This document shows positions 48,608 through 57,812 of a stretch of 64,000 nt of DNA, one piece after another; the first letter of the stretch is position 1, and each line of letters starts with the position of its first letter. This DNA comes from Labilithrix sp. (lineage in GTDB: Bacteria > Myxococcota_A > Polyangia > Polyangiales > Polyangiaceae), in contig JAHBWC010000038.1 of NCBI GenBank assembly GCA_019637225.1, positions 1 to 64,000 of the forward strand. The letters are read 5' to 3'. The position numbers and the translations under genes are program-made. The notes beneath the pieces were generated by a model. The model was not told the origin of the DNA and searched no databases. It saw nothing but the letters and a program-made list of their open reading frames with translations.

Positions 48608-50029
48608 GTGATGCGCGGCGCGGGCGGTTGGCCTACGCTCGCTAGCTTGAGCTCGAGCGCGCCGGAGATCGTCGCCGTCACGGAGGAGCACCCGCTCCCC
48701 GACGGCGAGGTGCGCCTCCTCGGGGCGGTCCGGCAGGTCACGGGCGCGATGACGCGCGTCGACGCCGGCGGCCGGCGGATCCTCGTCGACTGCGGCGTGG
48801 CCCAGGGCCGCGAGCAGATGGCGTTCCCCGAGGCGGCGCGGGACGCCGAGGCGCTCGTGCTGACGCACGGCCACCTCGACCACATCGGCAACGTGCCGAC
48901 GCTGCTCGAGCGGGGCTGGGACGGGCCGATCTACGGGACGCAGGCGACGCTCGAGATCGCCAGCCTCTCGCTCGAGGACAGCCTCGGCATGCAGCGCCTC
49001 GCCGAGCGCGAGATCGACCGGCTCGTCGCGCGCTTCCGGAGCCTCTCGCGCGCGGTGCCGTACGGCGAGCGTGTTCCCTTGTTCGAGCTCGGGCTCACGC
49101 TCCACGAGGCCGGGCACATCCTGGGATCGGCGAGCGCCGAGATCGTCAGCGACGCGAGCCGCGTGATCGTCTCGGGCGATCTCGGCCGCCCGGACAGCCC
49201 CATCCTGCGCGATCCGAACACCGCGTGGGCCGCCGGGCGCCCGGTCGACGTCGTCGTGATGGAGTCGACGTACGGCGCGCGCGAGCACGCGCACTCGCAC
49301 GACGACATCGAGCGAGACCTCGAGGCCGTGCTCAAGCATGCGATCGCCGACAAGGCGAAGGTGCTCGTGCCGGCGTTCGCCATCGGTCGTACGCAGACCT
49401 TGCTCTACTTCCTCGACGCGCTCGTCGAGGCGCGGCGCATCCCCGAGGTGCCCGTGATGATCGACACGCCGATGGGGCTCGCCGTGACGAAGACCTACAA
49501 GCGCTTCCGGCGGCTCTTCGACAAGGAGTCGCTCGACAAGCTGGCGCGCGGCGACGATCCCCTCGACTTCAAGGACCTCTTCGCGGTCGAGCACGGGCGC
49601 GACTCGCGCAAGCTCCGCGACGTCGAGGGACCGATGGTGATCATCGCGGGCTCGGGCATGTGCACGGGCGGGCGCATCCTCGGCCACCTTCGCGACGGGC
49701 TGCCGAGCCCGCGGACGACCGTGCTCTTCGTCGGCTACCAGGCCGAGGGCACGCCGGGCCGCAGGATCCAGGAGGCGGCGAAGCGAGGCGGCAAGGTCCG
49801 CGTCGACGGCGAAGAGGTCGTCGTGCGCGCGCGCGTCGCCACGCTCCGCGGGCTCTCCGCGCACGCCGATCGCAAGGAGCTCCGCGCGTGGCTCGGGAAC
49901 ATCCCGGAGGTGCGGCGGGTCGCGCTGCATCACGGTGACGTCGAGGCGCAGACCTCGTTCGCGGCCTGGGCGTCGCGTCCCGAGGCGGGTCGAGCGCGCG
50001 CGGATCGGCCGTCGCCGGGGGATCGATGA
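48608..50029 (+). CDS. Beta-CASP metallo-hydrolase (RNase-like)
   Basis: Metallo-beta-lactamase-fold nuclease of 473 residues: metal-binding motif THGHLDHIGN, GHILGSAS, SGDLGRPD, then the beta-CASP cap with ESTYG, PAFAIGRTQTLL, IIAGSGMCTGGRI, GLSAHADRKEL and ALHHGD. This is the bacterial CPSF-73/RNase-J-like set with an RNA-specificity domain. Start uncertain: GTG 48608, ATG 48611 and TTG 48647 are all possible. It diverges from the cyclophilin gene by 80 bp. Confidence 0.9.
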   Translation: MMRGAGGWPTLASLSSSAPEIVAVTEEHPLPDGEVRLLGAVRQVTGAMTRVDAGGRRILVDCGVAQGREQMAFPEAARDAEALVLTHGHLDHIGNVPTLLERGWDGPIYGTQATLEIASLSLEDSLGMQRLAEREIDRLVARFRSLSRAVPYGERVPLFELGLTLHEAGHILGSASAEIVSDASRVIVSGDLGRPDSPILRDPNTAWAAGRPVDVVVMESTYGAREHAHSHDDIERDLEAVLKHAIADKAKVLVPAFAIGRTQTLLYFLDALVEARRIPEVPVMIDTPMGLAVTKTYKRFRRLFDKESLDKLARGDDPLDFKDLFAVEHGRDSRKLRDVEGPMVIIAGSGMCTGGRILGHLRDGLPSPRTTVLFVGYQAEGTPGRRIQEAAKRGGKVRVDGEEVVVRARVATLRGLSAHADRKELRAWLGNIPEVRRVALHHGDVEAQTSFAAWASRPEAGRARADRPSPGDR

Positions 50030-50078
50030 GCATCGGGGACCGTCGGCCTCACGCCGGCGGAGGGAGCTGGGCGGGGAC

Positions 50079-50582
50079 ATGTACGTAGGCAAGAAGCACA
50101 CGGCGGTTCGCTCCGCCGAGGTCGAGCGGACCTTCACCTGCAAAGGGTGCGGCTACGCGAGCCCGGTGCGCGTGGTCGGCATCGGTGAGGGCACGGGCCA
50201 GAGCCCGTACTTCCTCGATGGCGACGGCGCGAGGAGGCGCGCCGATGACGAGGCCGGGACGCGAGCGCTCGAAGACGCCGAGGTCGTCCTCGCGATCGTC
50301 CCGTGCCCGAAGTGCGACCAGCGCGATCCCGAGGCCGCGCGCGCCTTCAAGACCAAGGGGCTCCTCGCCACCGTCGGCCTCCTCGCGTTCGGCTGCGCGA
50401 TCGGCGCCGTGCTCGCCGTCCTGATGAGCCATCGCAGCGGAAGCATGGGCCTCGTCTTCGGCGTCGGCACCGGCGTCCTGTCGGCGGGCGCGGGGATCTA
50501 CGTCGACCGGACCAAGCGGCGCGCGACCTGGGACGGGGCGATCCTCCGCGTGACGTTCCTCCGGGAGGGCGACGGCGGGTAG
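50079..50582 (+). CDS. Zinc-ribbon membrane protein of unknown function
   Basis: Protein of 167 residues starting MYVGKKHTAVRSAEVERTFT. Two CxxC pairs (CKGC and CPKC) make a zinc ribbon; two transmembrane helices follow (LLATVGLLAFGCAIGAVLAV and GLVFGVGTGVLSAGAGIYV). The ATG has a GGGAG-type site upstream. The layout suggests a small membrane-anchored sensor or chaperone of unknown role. Confidence 0.75.
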   Translation: MYVGKKHTAVRSAEVERTFTCKGCGYASPVRVVGIGEGTGQSPYFLDGDGARRRADDEAGTRALEDAEVVLAIVPCPKCDQRDPEAARAFKTKGLLATVGLLAFGCAIGAVLAVLMSHRSGSMGLVFGVGTGVLSAGAGIYVDRTKRRATWDGAILRVTFLREGDGG

Positions 50583-50651
50583 CCGGCCGATCGACGGGCT
50601 ACGGTCGAGGTTTCGTGGCGCCGTGCGAACGGAGCCTTACGATGCGATCCG

Positions 50652-51503
50652 ATGGATCCGGCCAGCTTCCTCGGGCTCGCGGTCGCGGCGTTCGGCGTGG
50701 CCGTCGTCGCGTTCGGCGGTCTTCGTCAGGTCAACCAGTGGGAGACCGCGCTGAAGTTCACGCTCGGCAAGTTCTCCGGGCGAAAGGGTCCGGGGCTCAA
50801 CTTCGTCTTGCCCGGCTTCCAGCGGATGGTGCGCATCGACATGCGCGTGCGAAACCGCGACCTGCCCCAGCAGGCCGTCATCACCGCGGACAACGTGACC
50901 GCGTGGATCGACGCGGTCATCTACTACAAGGTCGTCGACGCGGAGAAGGCGACGCTCAACGTGCAGGACTACGAGCACGCGGTGCGCGACCGCGCGAAGG
51001 TGGTGCTGCGCGACGTCGTCGGCGAGACGAGCCTCGACCAGCTCCTCGCCCACCGGGACGAGATCGCCGCCAAGGTCCGCTCGGCGGTCGAGCAGTTCGT
51101 GGCCCAGTGGGGCCTCCACGTGGAGCTCATCGCGCTCCAGGACATCCAGCTCCCGCAGCAGATGCAGGAGGTGATCGCGAAGAAGGCGATCGCGGAGCGC
51201 GACCGGCAGTACGTCGTCATCAAGAGCCAGGCCGACCTCGAGAGCGCGAAGAACTTCGCCGAGGCCGCCCGCATCCTGCACCAGTCGCCCGGCGCGATGG
51301 AGCTCCGGCGGCTCGAGGCGCTGCAGAACCTCTCGGGCGGGACGAGCAAGGTGATCTTCGACCTTGCGAAGCCGCAAGGCGCCAGCGAGACGCAGGCGGC
51401 GGCCGTCGCCGCGGCGCTCGGCGGGAGCGTTCGCGTGGCCGACGAGCAGCCCGAGGTCGAGGAGGCCGAGGGACAGGCGCGGCCGCGGGCGATGCGTCGC
51501 TGA
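50652..51503 (+). CDS. SPFH/band-7 membrane scaffold protein
   Basis: Protein of 283 residues: one N-terminal membrane helix (FLGLAVAAFGVAVVAFGGL), an SPFH (stomatin/prohibitin) domain (PGLNFVLPGFQRMVRIDMRV, ADNVTAWIDAVIYYKVVDAE, YEHAVRDRAKVVLRDVVGE) and a coiled-coil tail with KKAIAERDRQYVVIKSQAD. Typical bacterial stomatin size. No NfeD-type protease partner is adjacent; the zinc-ribbon membrane protein upstream could be a partner. Confidence 0.9.
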   Translation: MDPASFLGLAVAAFGVAVVAFGGLRQVNQWETALKFTLGKFSGRKGPGLNFVLPGFQRMVRIDMRVRNRDLPQQAVITADNVTAWIDAVIYYKVVDAEKATLNVQDYEHAVRDRAKVVLRDVVGETSLDQLLAHRDEIAAKVRSAVEQFVAQWGLHVELIALQDIQLPQQMQEVIAKKAIAERDRQYVVIKSQADLESAKNFAEAARILHQSPGAMELRRLEALQNLSGGTSKVIFDLAKPQGASETQAAAVAAALGGSVRVADEQPEVEEAEGQARPRAMRR

Positions 51504-51576
51504 GCGCCTGGACCTGGGCGGCGCGCTCGGCCGCGTCGTTGTCGCTCGGCTCGGGGCGATGCGGTAGCGTCGAGGG

Positions 51577-51924
51577 ATGCGCCGCGGCGAGGACGACGGG
51601 CTACGCCTCCTCGCGCTCGAGACGCTCGGGCCGTTCGGATCGCCGCTCGCGCGCGAGGCGCTGGAGCGCGGCGTCACCGACGTGGAGCCGGACGTGCTCG
51701 CGTGGACGGGGACGATGGGCATGGTGCACGGCCACCTCGTCGTGCTCTGGCTCGAGCCGGATCTCCACGCGCGCGTCGTCGAGATCCCGTCCGTGGTCGA
51801 CGCGCTGACGGCGGTCGTCGCCGCCGCCGTGGCCAGGGTCTCCGGCAACGCGCTCGCGGAGCTCAAGATCCTGGCGCGCGCCGAGCGGCACGCGAGGACC
51901 ACGCCCTACCGCGGGCGCGTCTGA
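51577..51924 (+). CDS. Hypothetical protein
   Basis: Protein of 115 residues beginning MRRGEDDGLRLLALETLGPF. Two mixed segments (HGHLVVLWLEPDLHARVVEI and VDALTAVVAAAVARVSGN) suggest a single alpha/beta domain. No family or motif recognised. It follows the SPFH gene by 73 bp in the same direction. Confidence 0.55.
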   Translation: MRRGEDDGLRLLALETLGPFGSPLAREALERGVTDVEPDVLAWTGTMGMVHGHLVVLWLEPDLHARVVEIPSVVDALTAVVAAAVARVSGNALAELKILARAERHARTTPYRGRV

Positions 51925-52050
51925 GAGGAGCCGGCTCAGCCGTTCGGGAACCGCGAAGCCGATCACGCACTCGGAGTCGTTCCGCGACCCATCGAAATCG
52001 ACGGCTCGAGGTACTAGAGTGCCGCCGGAAGCGAGAGGAAAGGCGAAGCG

Positions 52051-53052
52051 ATGCGCGTGACGGTGCTCGGTGCAGGATACATGGGTAGCGCGATGGCCGA
52101 GGTCGCGGCGATGCGCGGGCACGACGTCCGTCTGTGGGGGACGTGGCACGACGATGCGCTCGTCGAGGCGATCGAGCAGGGCAAGGACCACCCGCGGCTG
52201 AAGAAGAAGCTCGACGCGCGCGTCACGCCGCTGCGCTCCGACAAGCTGGCCGAGGCGCTCGCCGGGGCCGAGCTCGTCATCCACGGCGTGAGCTCCGACG
52301 GGATCATCCCGGTGCTGACGAAGGCCGCCGCCCACCTGCCGGACGTCCCGATCCTCAGCGTGACCAAGGGCTTTCTCCTCGGCAAGAGCGGCAAGATGGA
52401 GCGCATCGACGTCGTCGCGTCCGAGATCGCCGGCCGGCCGTTGAAGTACGTGCACGCCGCCGGGCCCGCGAAGGCGATCGAGGTCGCGCGGCGCGTGCTC
52501 ACCTGGATGGTCTTCGCGTCCGCCGACGTCGCGAACGCGCGCGCGTGCGCCGCGGCGGTCGGCGGCGAACACCTGCGCGTCACCGTCAGCGACGACATCG
52601 CCGGCGCGGAGATCGCGTCCGCGCTGAAGAACGCCTACGCCACGGGGCTCGGGCTGTGGGACGGCCTTGTCGGCGCCGACTGCCACAACGCGCGCGCGGC
52701 GTGCTTCCAGCAGTCGGTGGTCGAGATGGCGAAGCTCGTCGTCCTGGGAGGCGGGCGCGCCGAGAGCGCCTACGGAGCGGCGGGGGTCGGCGATCTCCAC
52801 GTCACCGCGGCGGCCGGCAGAAACCGCGCGTTCGGAGAGCGCGTGGGGAAGGGCAAGCCGGCGAAGACCGTGGCCGCGGAGATGCTCGCGACCGGCGAGC
52901 TCACCGAAGGGTATCCGGCCATCGCGTCCGCGCGGCGCTGGGCGAGCGAGCAGGGCGCCGCCGAGCTCCCGTTCCTCGAGGCGCTTCACCGGATCGTCTG
53001 GGAGGGCGCCGAGGTTGCGCCGACGCTCGCGGCGCTCGAGCTCTCCACGTGA
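52051..53052 (+). CDS. gpsA: NAD(P)H-dependent glycerol-3-phosphate dehydrogenase
   Basis: Enzyme of 333 residues that makes sn-glycerol 3-phosphate for phospholipids. It shows the Rossmann motif VLGAGYMGSAMAEVAAMRG and WGT, the LSVTKGF segment, GPAKAIEVARR, the catalytic AEIASALKNAYATGLGL, AGVGDLHVTAA and TEGYPAI. GAGAGG upstream of the ATG is a good ribosome site. The GPA segment replaces the more common GPSFA, a small deviation. Confidence 0.88.
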   Translation: MRVTVLGAGYMGSAMAEVAAMRGHDVRLWGTWHDDALVEAIEQGKDHPRLKKKLDARVTPLRSDKLAEALAGAELVIHGVSSDGIIPVLTKAAAHLPDVPILSVTKGFLLGKSGKMERIDVVASEIAGRPLKYVHAAGPAKAIEVARRVLTWMVFASADVANARACAAAVGGEHLRVTVSDDIAGAEIASALKNAYATGLGLWDGLVGADCHNARAACFQQSVVEMAKLVVLGGGRAESAYGAAGVGDLHVTAAAGRNRAFGERVGKGKPAKTVAAEMLATGELTEGYPAIASARRWASEQGAAELPFLEALHRIVWEGAEVAPTLAALELST

Positions 53053-53096
53053 CGCGCGGCTGTCCAAGCCCGCCGTTGCGTGTAAAATCCGGTCCC

Positions 53097-53459
53097 ATGA
53101 CGTTTCGGCGCACGCTTCTGCTGTCGATCCTCGCCGTCGCTCTCGCCGCGGGCTGCAAGGACAAGGCCTCTTCCGCCGGCGGCGCGCCGCTCCCGCCTGG
53201 CGCGATCGAGGTCACGGCCGACGAGAACGGGTTCAAGCCGAGCTCGGTGACCTTCAAGAAGGGCGCGCCGGCGAGCCTCGTGTTCACGCGGACCACCGAC
53301 GAGACCTGCGCTACGGAGGTCGTCTTCCCGGCGCTCGACGTGAAGAAGGACCTGCCGAAGGGCACGGCCGTGACGATCGACATCCCCACCGACAAGGCGC
53401 AGAAGCTCACGTTCCAGTGCGGGATGGGGATGTACAAGAGCGCCGTCGTCATCGACTGA
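53097..53459 (+). CDS. Cupredoxin-like lipoprotein
   Basis: Lipoprotein of 120 residues (LLLSILAVALAAGC) with a cupredoxin fold: GAIEVTADENGFKPSSVTFK, PASLVFTRTTDETCATEVVF and QKLTFQCGMGMYKSAVVI. The C-x2-M-x2-Y pattern near the end keeps a possible copper ligand set. Role unknown; similar proteins act as copper-binding electron carriers. Starts 44 bp after gpsA. Confidence 0.82.
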   Translation: MTFRRTLLLSILAVALAAGCKDKASSAGGAPLPPGAIEVTADENGFKPSSVTFKKGAPASLVFTRTTDETCATEVVFPALDVKKDLPKGTAVTIDIPTDKAQKLTFQCGMGMYKSAVVID

Positions 53460-53467
53460 CGCGCCAC

Positions 53468-53615
53468 GGTCGGAGCGTCGCTCGAAGCCCGCCCCGCTCG
53501 GAGCGCCGCCTCGTTCGGAGCGCCGCCTCGCTCAGCGCCCGCGCGCCGCTCGCTCGGAGCGTCGCCTCGCTCAGCCCGAGCGCCGCTCGCTTGGAGCGTC
53601 GCCTCGCTCAGCGCC
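53468..53615. repeat. Degenerate tandem repeats rich in CTCGGAGCG
   Basis: At least four copies of a unit such as GCTCGGAGCGYCGCCTCG occur between the cupredoxin stop and the next gene, the last two as longer units about 37-38 bp apart that include GCTCAGCGCCC. The final copy covers the stop codon region of the minus-strand gene ending at 53608. Confidence 0.7.
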
Positions 53616-54345
53616 CGAGCGCGGTGTTCGCGCCCTCCGCGGCGCGGACGCTGTCGTGGCCGTGGTTCGACATGCTCCCGCCGCGGGTTCCGAACATGTA
53701 GAGGACACGCGCGAGGAGCAGCGCGACCGCGAGGACGCCGAGGACGCGCCTCGCCTGGGTGAAGCCGCTCGTCCGTCGGGCGGGCGCGCGCTCGACGTGG
53801 CGCACGATGACCTGCGCGGGCTCGGCGCTCGTGAGCTGACCGGAGGCGCGCCGCGCCGCGTGACGCACGACGGCGCCGAGCTCGCCGGCGTCGAGCCAGA
53901 CGCCGTGCTCGTGGCACACGTCGATGACGACGCTCGAGGACGCCGCGAAGCGGCCGCGCTCCATCTGTCGGGCGCAGCTCGGGCACGGCACGAGGTCGAG
54001 CAGGGCGCCGAGCGGCGCCGAGCTCCCCGGAAGTCGGCGCTCGACGTCGACGGCGAGCGCAGGCTGCGCGACGAGCGCGCACCACGCGCGTGGCGGCAAG
54101 AACAGGCCGTGGCACTTCGAGCAGCAGTGGAGGACGGAGCCGGCGCGGTCGATGCCGACGGCCAGCACCGGCCCGCGGCAGCGCGGGCACTCCGCGCGCA
54201 CCGGCACGTGCGCGACCGCGGGATCGGGGATGCGAACCAGGCAGGCCTGGCACGTCCTGCCCGGCACGCCGACCGCCGCGCAGAAGAAGCAGGCCGCCTC
54301 CGTCGCGCCGCCGCCGAAAGCTCCTTGAGCCGGCCCACCCTGCAC
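53608..54345 (-). CDS. Zinc-finger (TFIIB-like) membrane-anchored protein
   Basis: Protein of 245 residues with many CxxC pairs: CFFC, CQAC, CPRC, CSKC and CPSC, plus CHEHGVWLDAGEL, the hallmark of zf-TFIIB-type proteins. A membrane helix lies near the C-terminus (RVLGVLAVALLLARVLYMFG), then a short Gly/Ser-rich tail. Probably a membrane-associated zinc protein of unknown function. The ATG was chosen for length; the frame opens further upstream. Confidence 0.78.
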   Translation of the reverse strand: MQGGPAQGAFGGGATEAACFFCAAVGVPGRTCQACLVRIPDPAVAHVPVRAECPRCRGPVLAVGIDRAGSVLHCCSKCHGLFLPPRAWCALVAQPALAVDVERRLPGSSAPLGALLDLVPCPSCARQMERGRFAASSSVVIDVCHEHGVWLDAGELGAVVRHAARRASGQLTSAEPAQVIVRHVERAPARRTSGFTQARRVLGVLAVALLLARVLYMFGTRGGSMSNHGHDSVRAAEGANTALGR

Positions 54346-54404
54346 ATCTCGGAGCGTATCACTGCTCGGGGCGAAGGCGCCGCGTCGGGGCGAGGGCGCC
54401 GCGG

Positions 54405-55712
54405 TCAGCGCCGGGCCGCCCGGACGCTCTCCTCGAGGATGCCGAGGAGCGCGTCGAGGTCGGCGTCGCCGATGACGAGCGGCGGGCAGACGTAGACCGT
54501 GTCGCCGAGCGGACGGAGGTACGCCCCGCGCTTCTTTCCCTCCTCGTAGACGCGCCAGCCGGCGTCCCCGAGGTAGCCGCCCGCGCCGGAGGGCGCGAGG
54601 TCGGCCGCGCCGATCATGCCGATCGAGCGCACCCGCTCGACGCCGGGCAGCGCGGCGATGCGATCGAACGCGGCCCGGATGCGCGGCGCTTTCGCCTCGA
54701 CCTGTGCGACGACGGCCTCGTCGCGATAGATCGCGAGCACCTCGCGCGCGAGCGCCGCGCCGATGGGGTTACCGCAGAACGTGTGGCCGTAGTAGAGCGC
54801 GCGGTCCTTGCCGCCGCGGAACGCGTCGAACACGTCTTCGGTGACGAGGGTCGCGCCCATCGGGACGAGCGACGAGAACGCCTTTCCGAGGCACATCACG
54901 TCGGGAGTGACGCCCGCGTGATCGCAGGCCCACATCCGGCCGGTGCGCCCGTAGCCCGCGAACACCTCGTCGACGATGAAGAGGACGTCGTTCTTCCGCG
55001 TGAGCTCGCGGAGCTCGGAGAGGAACCGGGGCTCGTAGACGCGCATGCCGGCAGCGCCCTGGACGATGGGCTCGACGACGACGGCGGCGAGCGTGTCCTT
55101 GTCGCGCTCGACCATCGCGGCGATCGTCGCGAACGCGCGCTCGTAAGCGTCGGCGGACGGGAAGGGCGCGTGGACGCAGTCGAAGACGATGTCCGCGAAC
55201 GGGCGCCGGAAGACGTCGACGCCGCCGAGGCTCGTCGCGCCGAGCGTGTCGCCGTGGAACGCGCCGTCGAGCGCGAGGAAGCGCGTCTTCTTCGGGGCGC
55301 CGCGCTGCCGCCAGGCCTGGACGGCGATCTTCACCGCCACCTCGACCGAGCTCGAACCGTTGTCCGTGTAAAATACACGTGAAAGGCCGCGCGGTGCGAC
55401 CGCGATGAGCTCCTCGGCGAGCGCGGCGGCGGGCTCGTGGGTGACGCCGGCGAGCGAGACGTGGGCGAGGACCTCGGCCTGCTCGCGCAGGACGCGGAGC
55501 AGGCGCGGGTGGCCGTGGCCGAGGGCGGCGACCCACCACGACGAGTTGCCGTCGAGGTAGCGGGTGCCGTCCGCGTCCCAGAACGCCGAGCCCTCCGCGC
55601 GCGTGACGACGATCGGCTCGGTCTTCTCCCAGGCGTCGATCGACGTGTACGGATGCCAGACGCGCGCGCGGTCCAGGTCGACGATGTCGCGGCGCGCGCG
55701 CGTCGTGGTCAT
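54405..55712 (-). CDS. bioA: Adenosylmethionine-8-amino-7-oxononanoate aminotransferase
   Basis: PLP enzyme of 435 residues in biotin synthesis (converts 8-amino-7-oxononanoate to 7,8-diaminopelargonate). Motifs: WHPYTSIDAW, DGNSSWWVAALGHGHP, YTDNGSSSVEVAVKIA, ALDGAFHGDT, VDEVFAGYGRTG with Asp248, and the PLP lysine 277 (CLGKAFSSLVPMG). The ATG overlaps the upstream stop as ATGA. No other bio genes are near. Confidence 0.94.
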   Translation of the reverse strand: MTTTRARRDIVDLDRARVWHPYTSIDAWEKTEPIVVTRAEGSAFWDADGTRYLDGNSSWWVAALGHGHPRLLRVLREQAEVLAHVSLAGVTHEPAAALAEELIAVAPRGLSRVFYTDNGSSSVEVAVKIAVQAWRQRGAPKKTRFLALDGAFHGDTLGATSLGGVDVFRRPFADIVFDCVHAPFPSADAYERAFATIAAMVERDKDTLAAVVVEPIVQGAAGMRVYEPRFLSELRELTRKNDVLFIVDEVFAGYGRTGRMWACDHAGVTPDVMCLGKAFSSLVPMGATLVTEDVFDAFRGGKDRALYYGHTFCGNPIGAALAREVLAIYRDEAVVAQVEAKAPRIRAAFDRIAALPGVERVRSIGMIGAADLAPSGAGGYLGDAGWRVYEEGKKRGAYLRPLGDTVYVCPPLVIGDADLDALLGILEESVRAARR

Positions 55713-56803
55713 TTCGTTCCGCCGCCGCCCATCGGCGGGAGCGTGTTCGTCATCGTCGGAGGCGGCGCCGGGACGGGCGGGGGCGCCTTCGCGGCTCCGC
55801 CGTCCTTGGCGGCCGCCGCCTTCGGCGCGCCCGCGTCCGCGGCGGCGTGACCGCCGTGCGCGGCGGCGAGGTCCGCCGGCGCGTCGTGGTCGATCTTGAT
55901 CGAGCGCGTCGTGGAGTTCCACGGCCCCTCGATGAGCTTGTTCGAGCCGTCCACGAGCTCGGTCTTCACCTCGTACGAGCCGTTCTGGAGGTTGTCGAGG
56001 TAGAGCGGCGGCCCGAACTTCTCGACCTTCGCCTCGAGCGGCTTGTCGATGCCGGGGCCCGTCACCGTGACGTTCACGTGCTCCTTGCCTTCGGCGAGCG
56101 TGACGTTCGTCACGTAGAAGTCGATGAGGACGTGGTTCGCCATCTCGCCCTTGTATTCGCCCTTCGGCCGGCTGTAGACGAGCATCGGCTTCTTCGTCGG
56201 GTCGTCCTTGGCGTCGCCCTTCTTGCCGACCCAGAACGGGACGACGACGAACGCGCCCTTGGTCTTCACCGACTCGTGGTTGGCGCGGCTCGGGAACGCG
56301 ACGAGGACGTGACGGCCCTCGGCCAGCGCCTCGCCGCCCGTCAGCTCGGAGAGCTTCACGGGCTGCTTCGTCTCGTAGATGGCCTTGTACGGCCTGTTGT
56401 CGAGGATGAGGTGGACGTGGTTCGAGCCCAGCACCGTCTGCCAGTTCTTCACGTCGAGCTTCACGGAGAAGTCGGCGGCCTTGTCGCTGGCGATGACCTG
56501 CTCCTTCGTCGGCGCGGTGATCGCGACGGTCGGGAGCGGCGCAGCCGGATCGGGGCTCGCCGCGCCCGCGGTCAGCGTGACCGGCGGCGGCGGGGGCTTC
56601 GGCGCTCCGGTGCTCGCCGGCGGCTCGGTCGTCGTCACCGTGGCGGCCGCGTCCGTCGCCGGGACGGGCGGGGGAGGGGGCGGCGGCGGGAGGTTGTCGC
56701 TCCCGCCTCCGCACGCGAACAGCACGGCGGCTCCGATCGCGGGGAGCGCGAGGACGGAGGCGATACGGACGGAGGACGAGCGCGGTTTCTGGAGCGAGAG
56801 CAT
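55709..56803 (-). CDS. Pro-rich lipoprotein
   Basis: Lipoprotein of 364 residues (VLALPAIGAAVLFAC). Two Pro/Ala-rich linkers (from about 38 and from about 335) flank a structured domain with strands HVHLILDNRPYKAIYETKQP, GRHVLVAFPSRANHES and YLDNLQNGSYEVKTELVDG, resembling immunoglobulin-like or DUF6130-type folds. It has an ATGA overlap with bioA downstream. Function unknown. Confidence 0.75.
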   Translation of the reverse strand: MLSLQKPRSSSVRIASVLALPAIGAAVLFACGGGSDNLPPPPPPPPVPATDAAATVTTTEPPASTGAPKPPPPPVTLTAGAASPDPAAPLPTVAITAPTKEQVIASDKAADFSVKLDVKNWQTVLGSNHVHLILDNRPYKAIYETKQPVKLSELTGGEALAEGRHVLVAFPSRANHESVKTKGAFVVVPFWVGKKGDAKDDPTKKPMLVYSRPKGEYKGEMANHVLIDFYVTNVTLAEGKEHVNVTVTGPGIDKPLEAKVEKFGPPLYLDNLQNGSYEVKTELVDGSNKLIEGPWNSTTRSIKIDHDAPADLAAAHGGHAAADAGAPKAAAAKDGGAAKAPPPVPAPPPTMTNTLPPMGGGGTK

Positions 56804-56973
56804 GGCGCGGACTTTGGCACCTGAGCTGGGCGTCGAGCAAGGCCTGTCTGCCGCCGCCGGGGCCGCGCGCCGGTGTCCTCTTGACGGCGCTCGCCTGCGC
56901 GTCGAAGGTTCTCGTCGAGCCTGCCGTCTCGTAGCCTGCGCAGCGCGGGCGCGGCGAGCGGGCGCCCCGCCGC

Positions 56974-57303
56974 ATGCCCCACCGAGAACGCTACCTCTTC
57001 ATCTGCACGAACCGGCGTCCCGACGACCATCCGAAGGGCTCGTGCGCGCAGAAGGGCAGCGAGGAGCTCGTGACGAAGCTCAAGGCTGCGCTGGTCGCCC
57101 GCGGCGCTGCGGCGCGAGTCCGCGCGTGCACGTCGAGCTGCCTCGACCTTTGCGAGATTGGCGCGAGCATCGTGCAGGAGCCCGAGCACGTCGCCTACGG
57201 GCACGTCACGCTCGCCGACGTCGACGCGATCGCCGACGCCGTCGTGAAGGGTGAGGTCGTCGAGCGCCTCGTCGTGTTCGGCTCGAAGAAGGCCGAGGGC
57301 TGA
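56974..57303 (+). CDS. Thioredoxin-like [2Fe-2S] ferredoxin
   Basis: Protein of 109 residues: YLFICTNRRPDDHPKGSCAQ, VRACTSSCLDLCEIGASIVQ. The cysteine pattern C-x12-C ... C-x3-C (near CTSSCLDLC) is that of the thioredoxin-like [2Fe-2S] ferredoxins (Shethna type and NuoE-like). A single-cluster electron carrier; the partner is unknown. Starts diverge from the lipoprotein gene by 170 bp. Confidence 0.85.
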   Translation: MPHRERYLFICTNRRPDDHPKGSCAQKGSEELVTKLKAALVARGAAARVRACTSSCLDLCEIGASIVQEPEHVAYGHVTLADVDAIADAVVKGEVVERLVVFGSKKAEG

Positions 57304-57306
57304 GCG

Positions 57307-57798
57307 ATGGGGCTGGGCTTCGAGCTGTCGGAGTCGATGACCGGGAGCTTCCACCGCTTCGACGATCCGATGAAGGACGGCGTCCTCCGCGTGACGCTGC
57401 GGCTCGGCGTCGACGGCCTCCGCCGCTTCGCGCGCGAGCGTCGGATCGAGGCCGACGGCGTGATCGTCGCCGAGGGCCTCGCCGAGAACGGCGGCTCGGG
57501 TCGCACCGTGCACGGCACGATCACCTGGAAGCTCCTCGACGAGAACCGCGTGCCGTACGCGCTGACGTTCCAGGGCGACGACGAGAAGACCTACCACCTG
57601 CGGGGCCAGCGGGACTTCTTCCTCTACAACGCGGTCGGCTCGCTCACGACCATGTCGGCGAGCCTCTACGACGATCGCGATCGCGAGATCGGCCGCGCGG
57701 ACCTCGCGTTCGAGCCGCGGATGGAGATCCCGGCGCTCGTCCGATCGTTTCGCCCGCGCCTTCGCGTGTGGTCCTTCGGCCGGAAGAAGAAGAAATAG
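57307..57798 (+). CDS. Hypothetical protein
   Basis: Protein of 163 residues starting MGLGFELSESMTGSFHRFDD, 3 bp after the ferredoxin stop and therefore co-translated with it. Beta-rich (VLRVTLRLGVDGLRRFARER, TVHGTITWKLLDENRVPYAL), resembling a small lipocalin-like barrel, with a basic C-terminal tail (GRKKKK). No family recognised. Confidence 0.7.
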   Translation: MGLGFELSESMTGSFHRFDDPMKDGVLRVTLRLGVDGLRRFARERRIEADGVIVAEGLAENGGSGRTVHGTITWKLLDENRVPYALTFQGDDEKTYHLRGQRDFFLYNAVGSLTTMSASLYDDRDREIGRADLAFEPRMEIPALVRSFRPRLRVWSFGRKKKK

Positions 57799-57812
57799 GG
57801 AAGGAACCGAAG

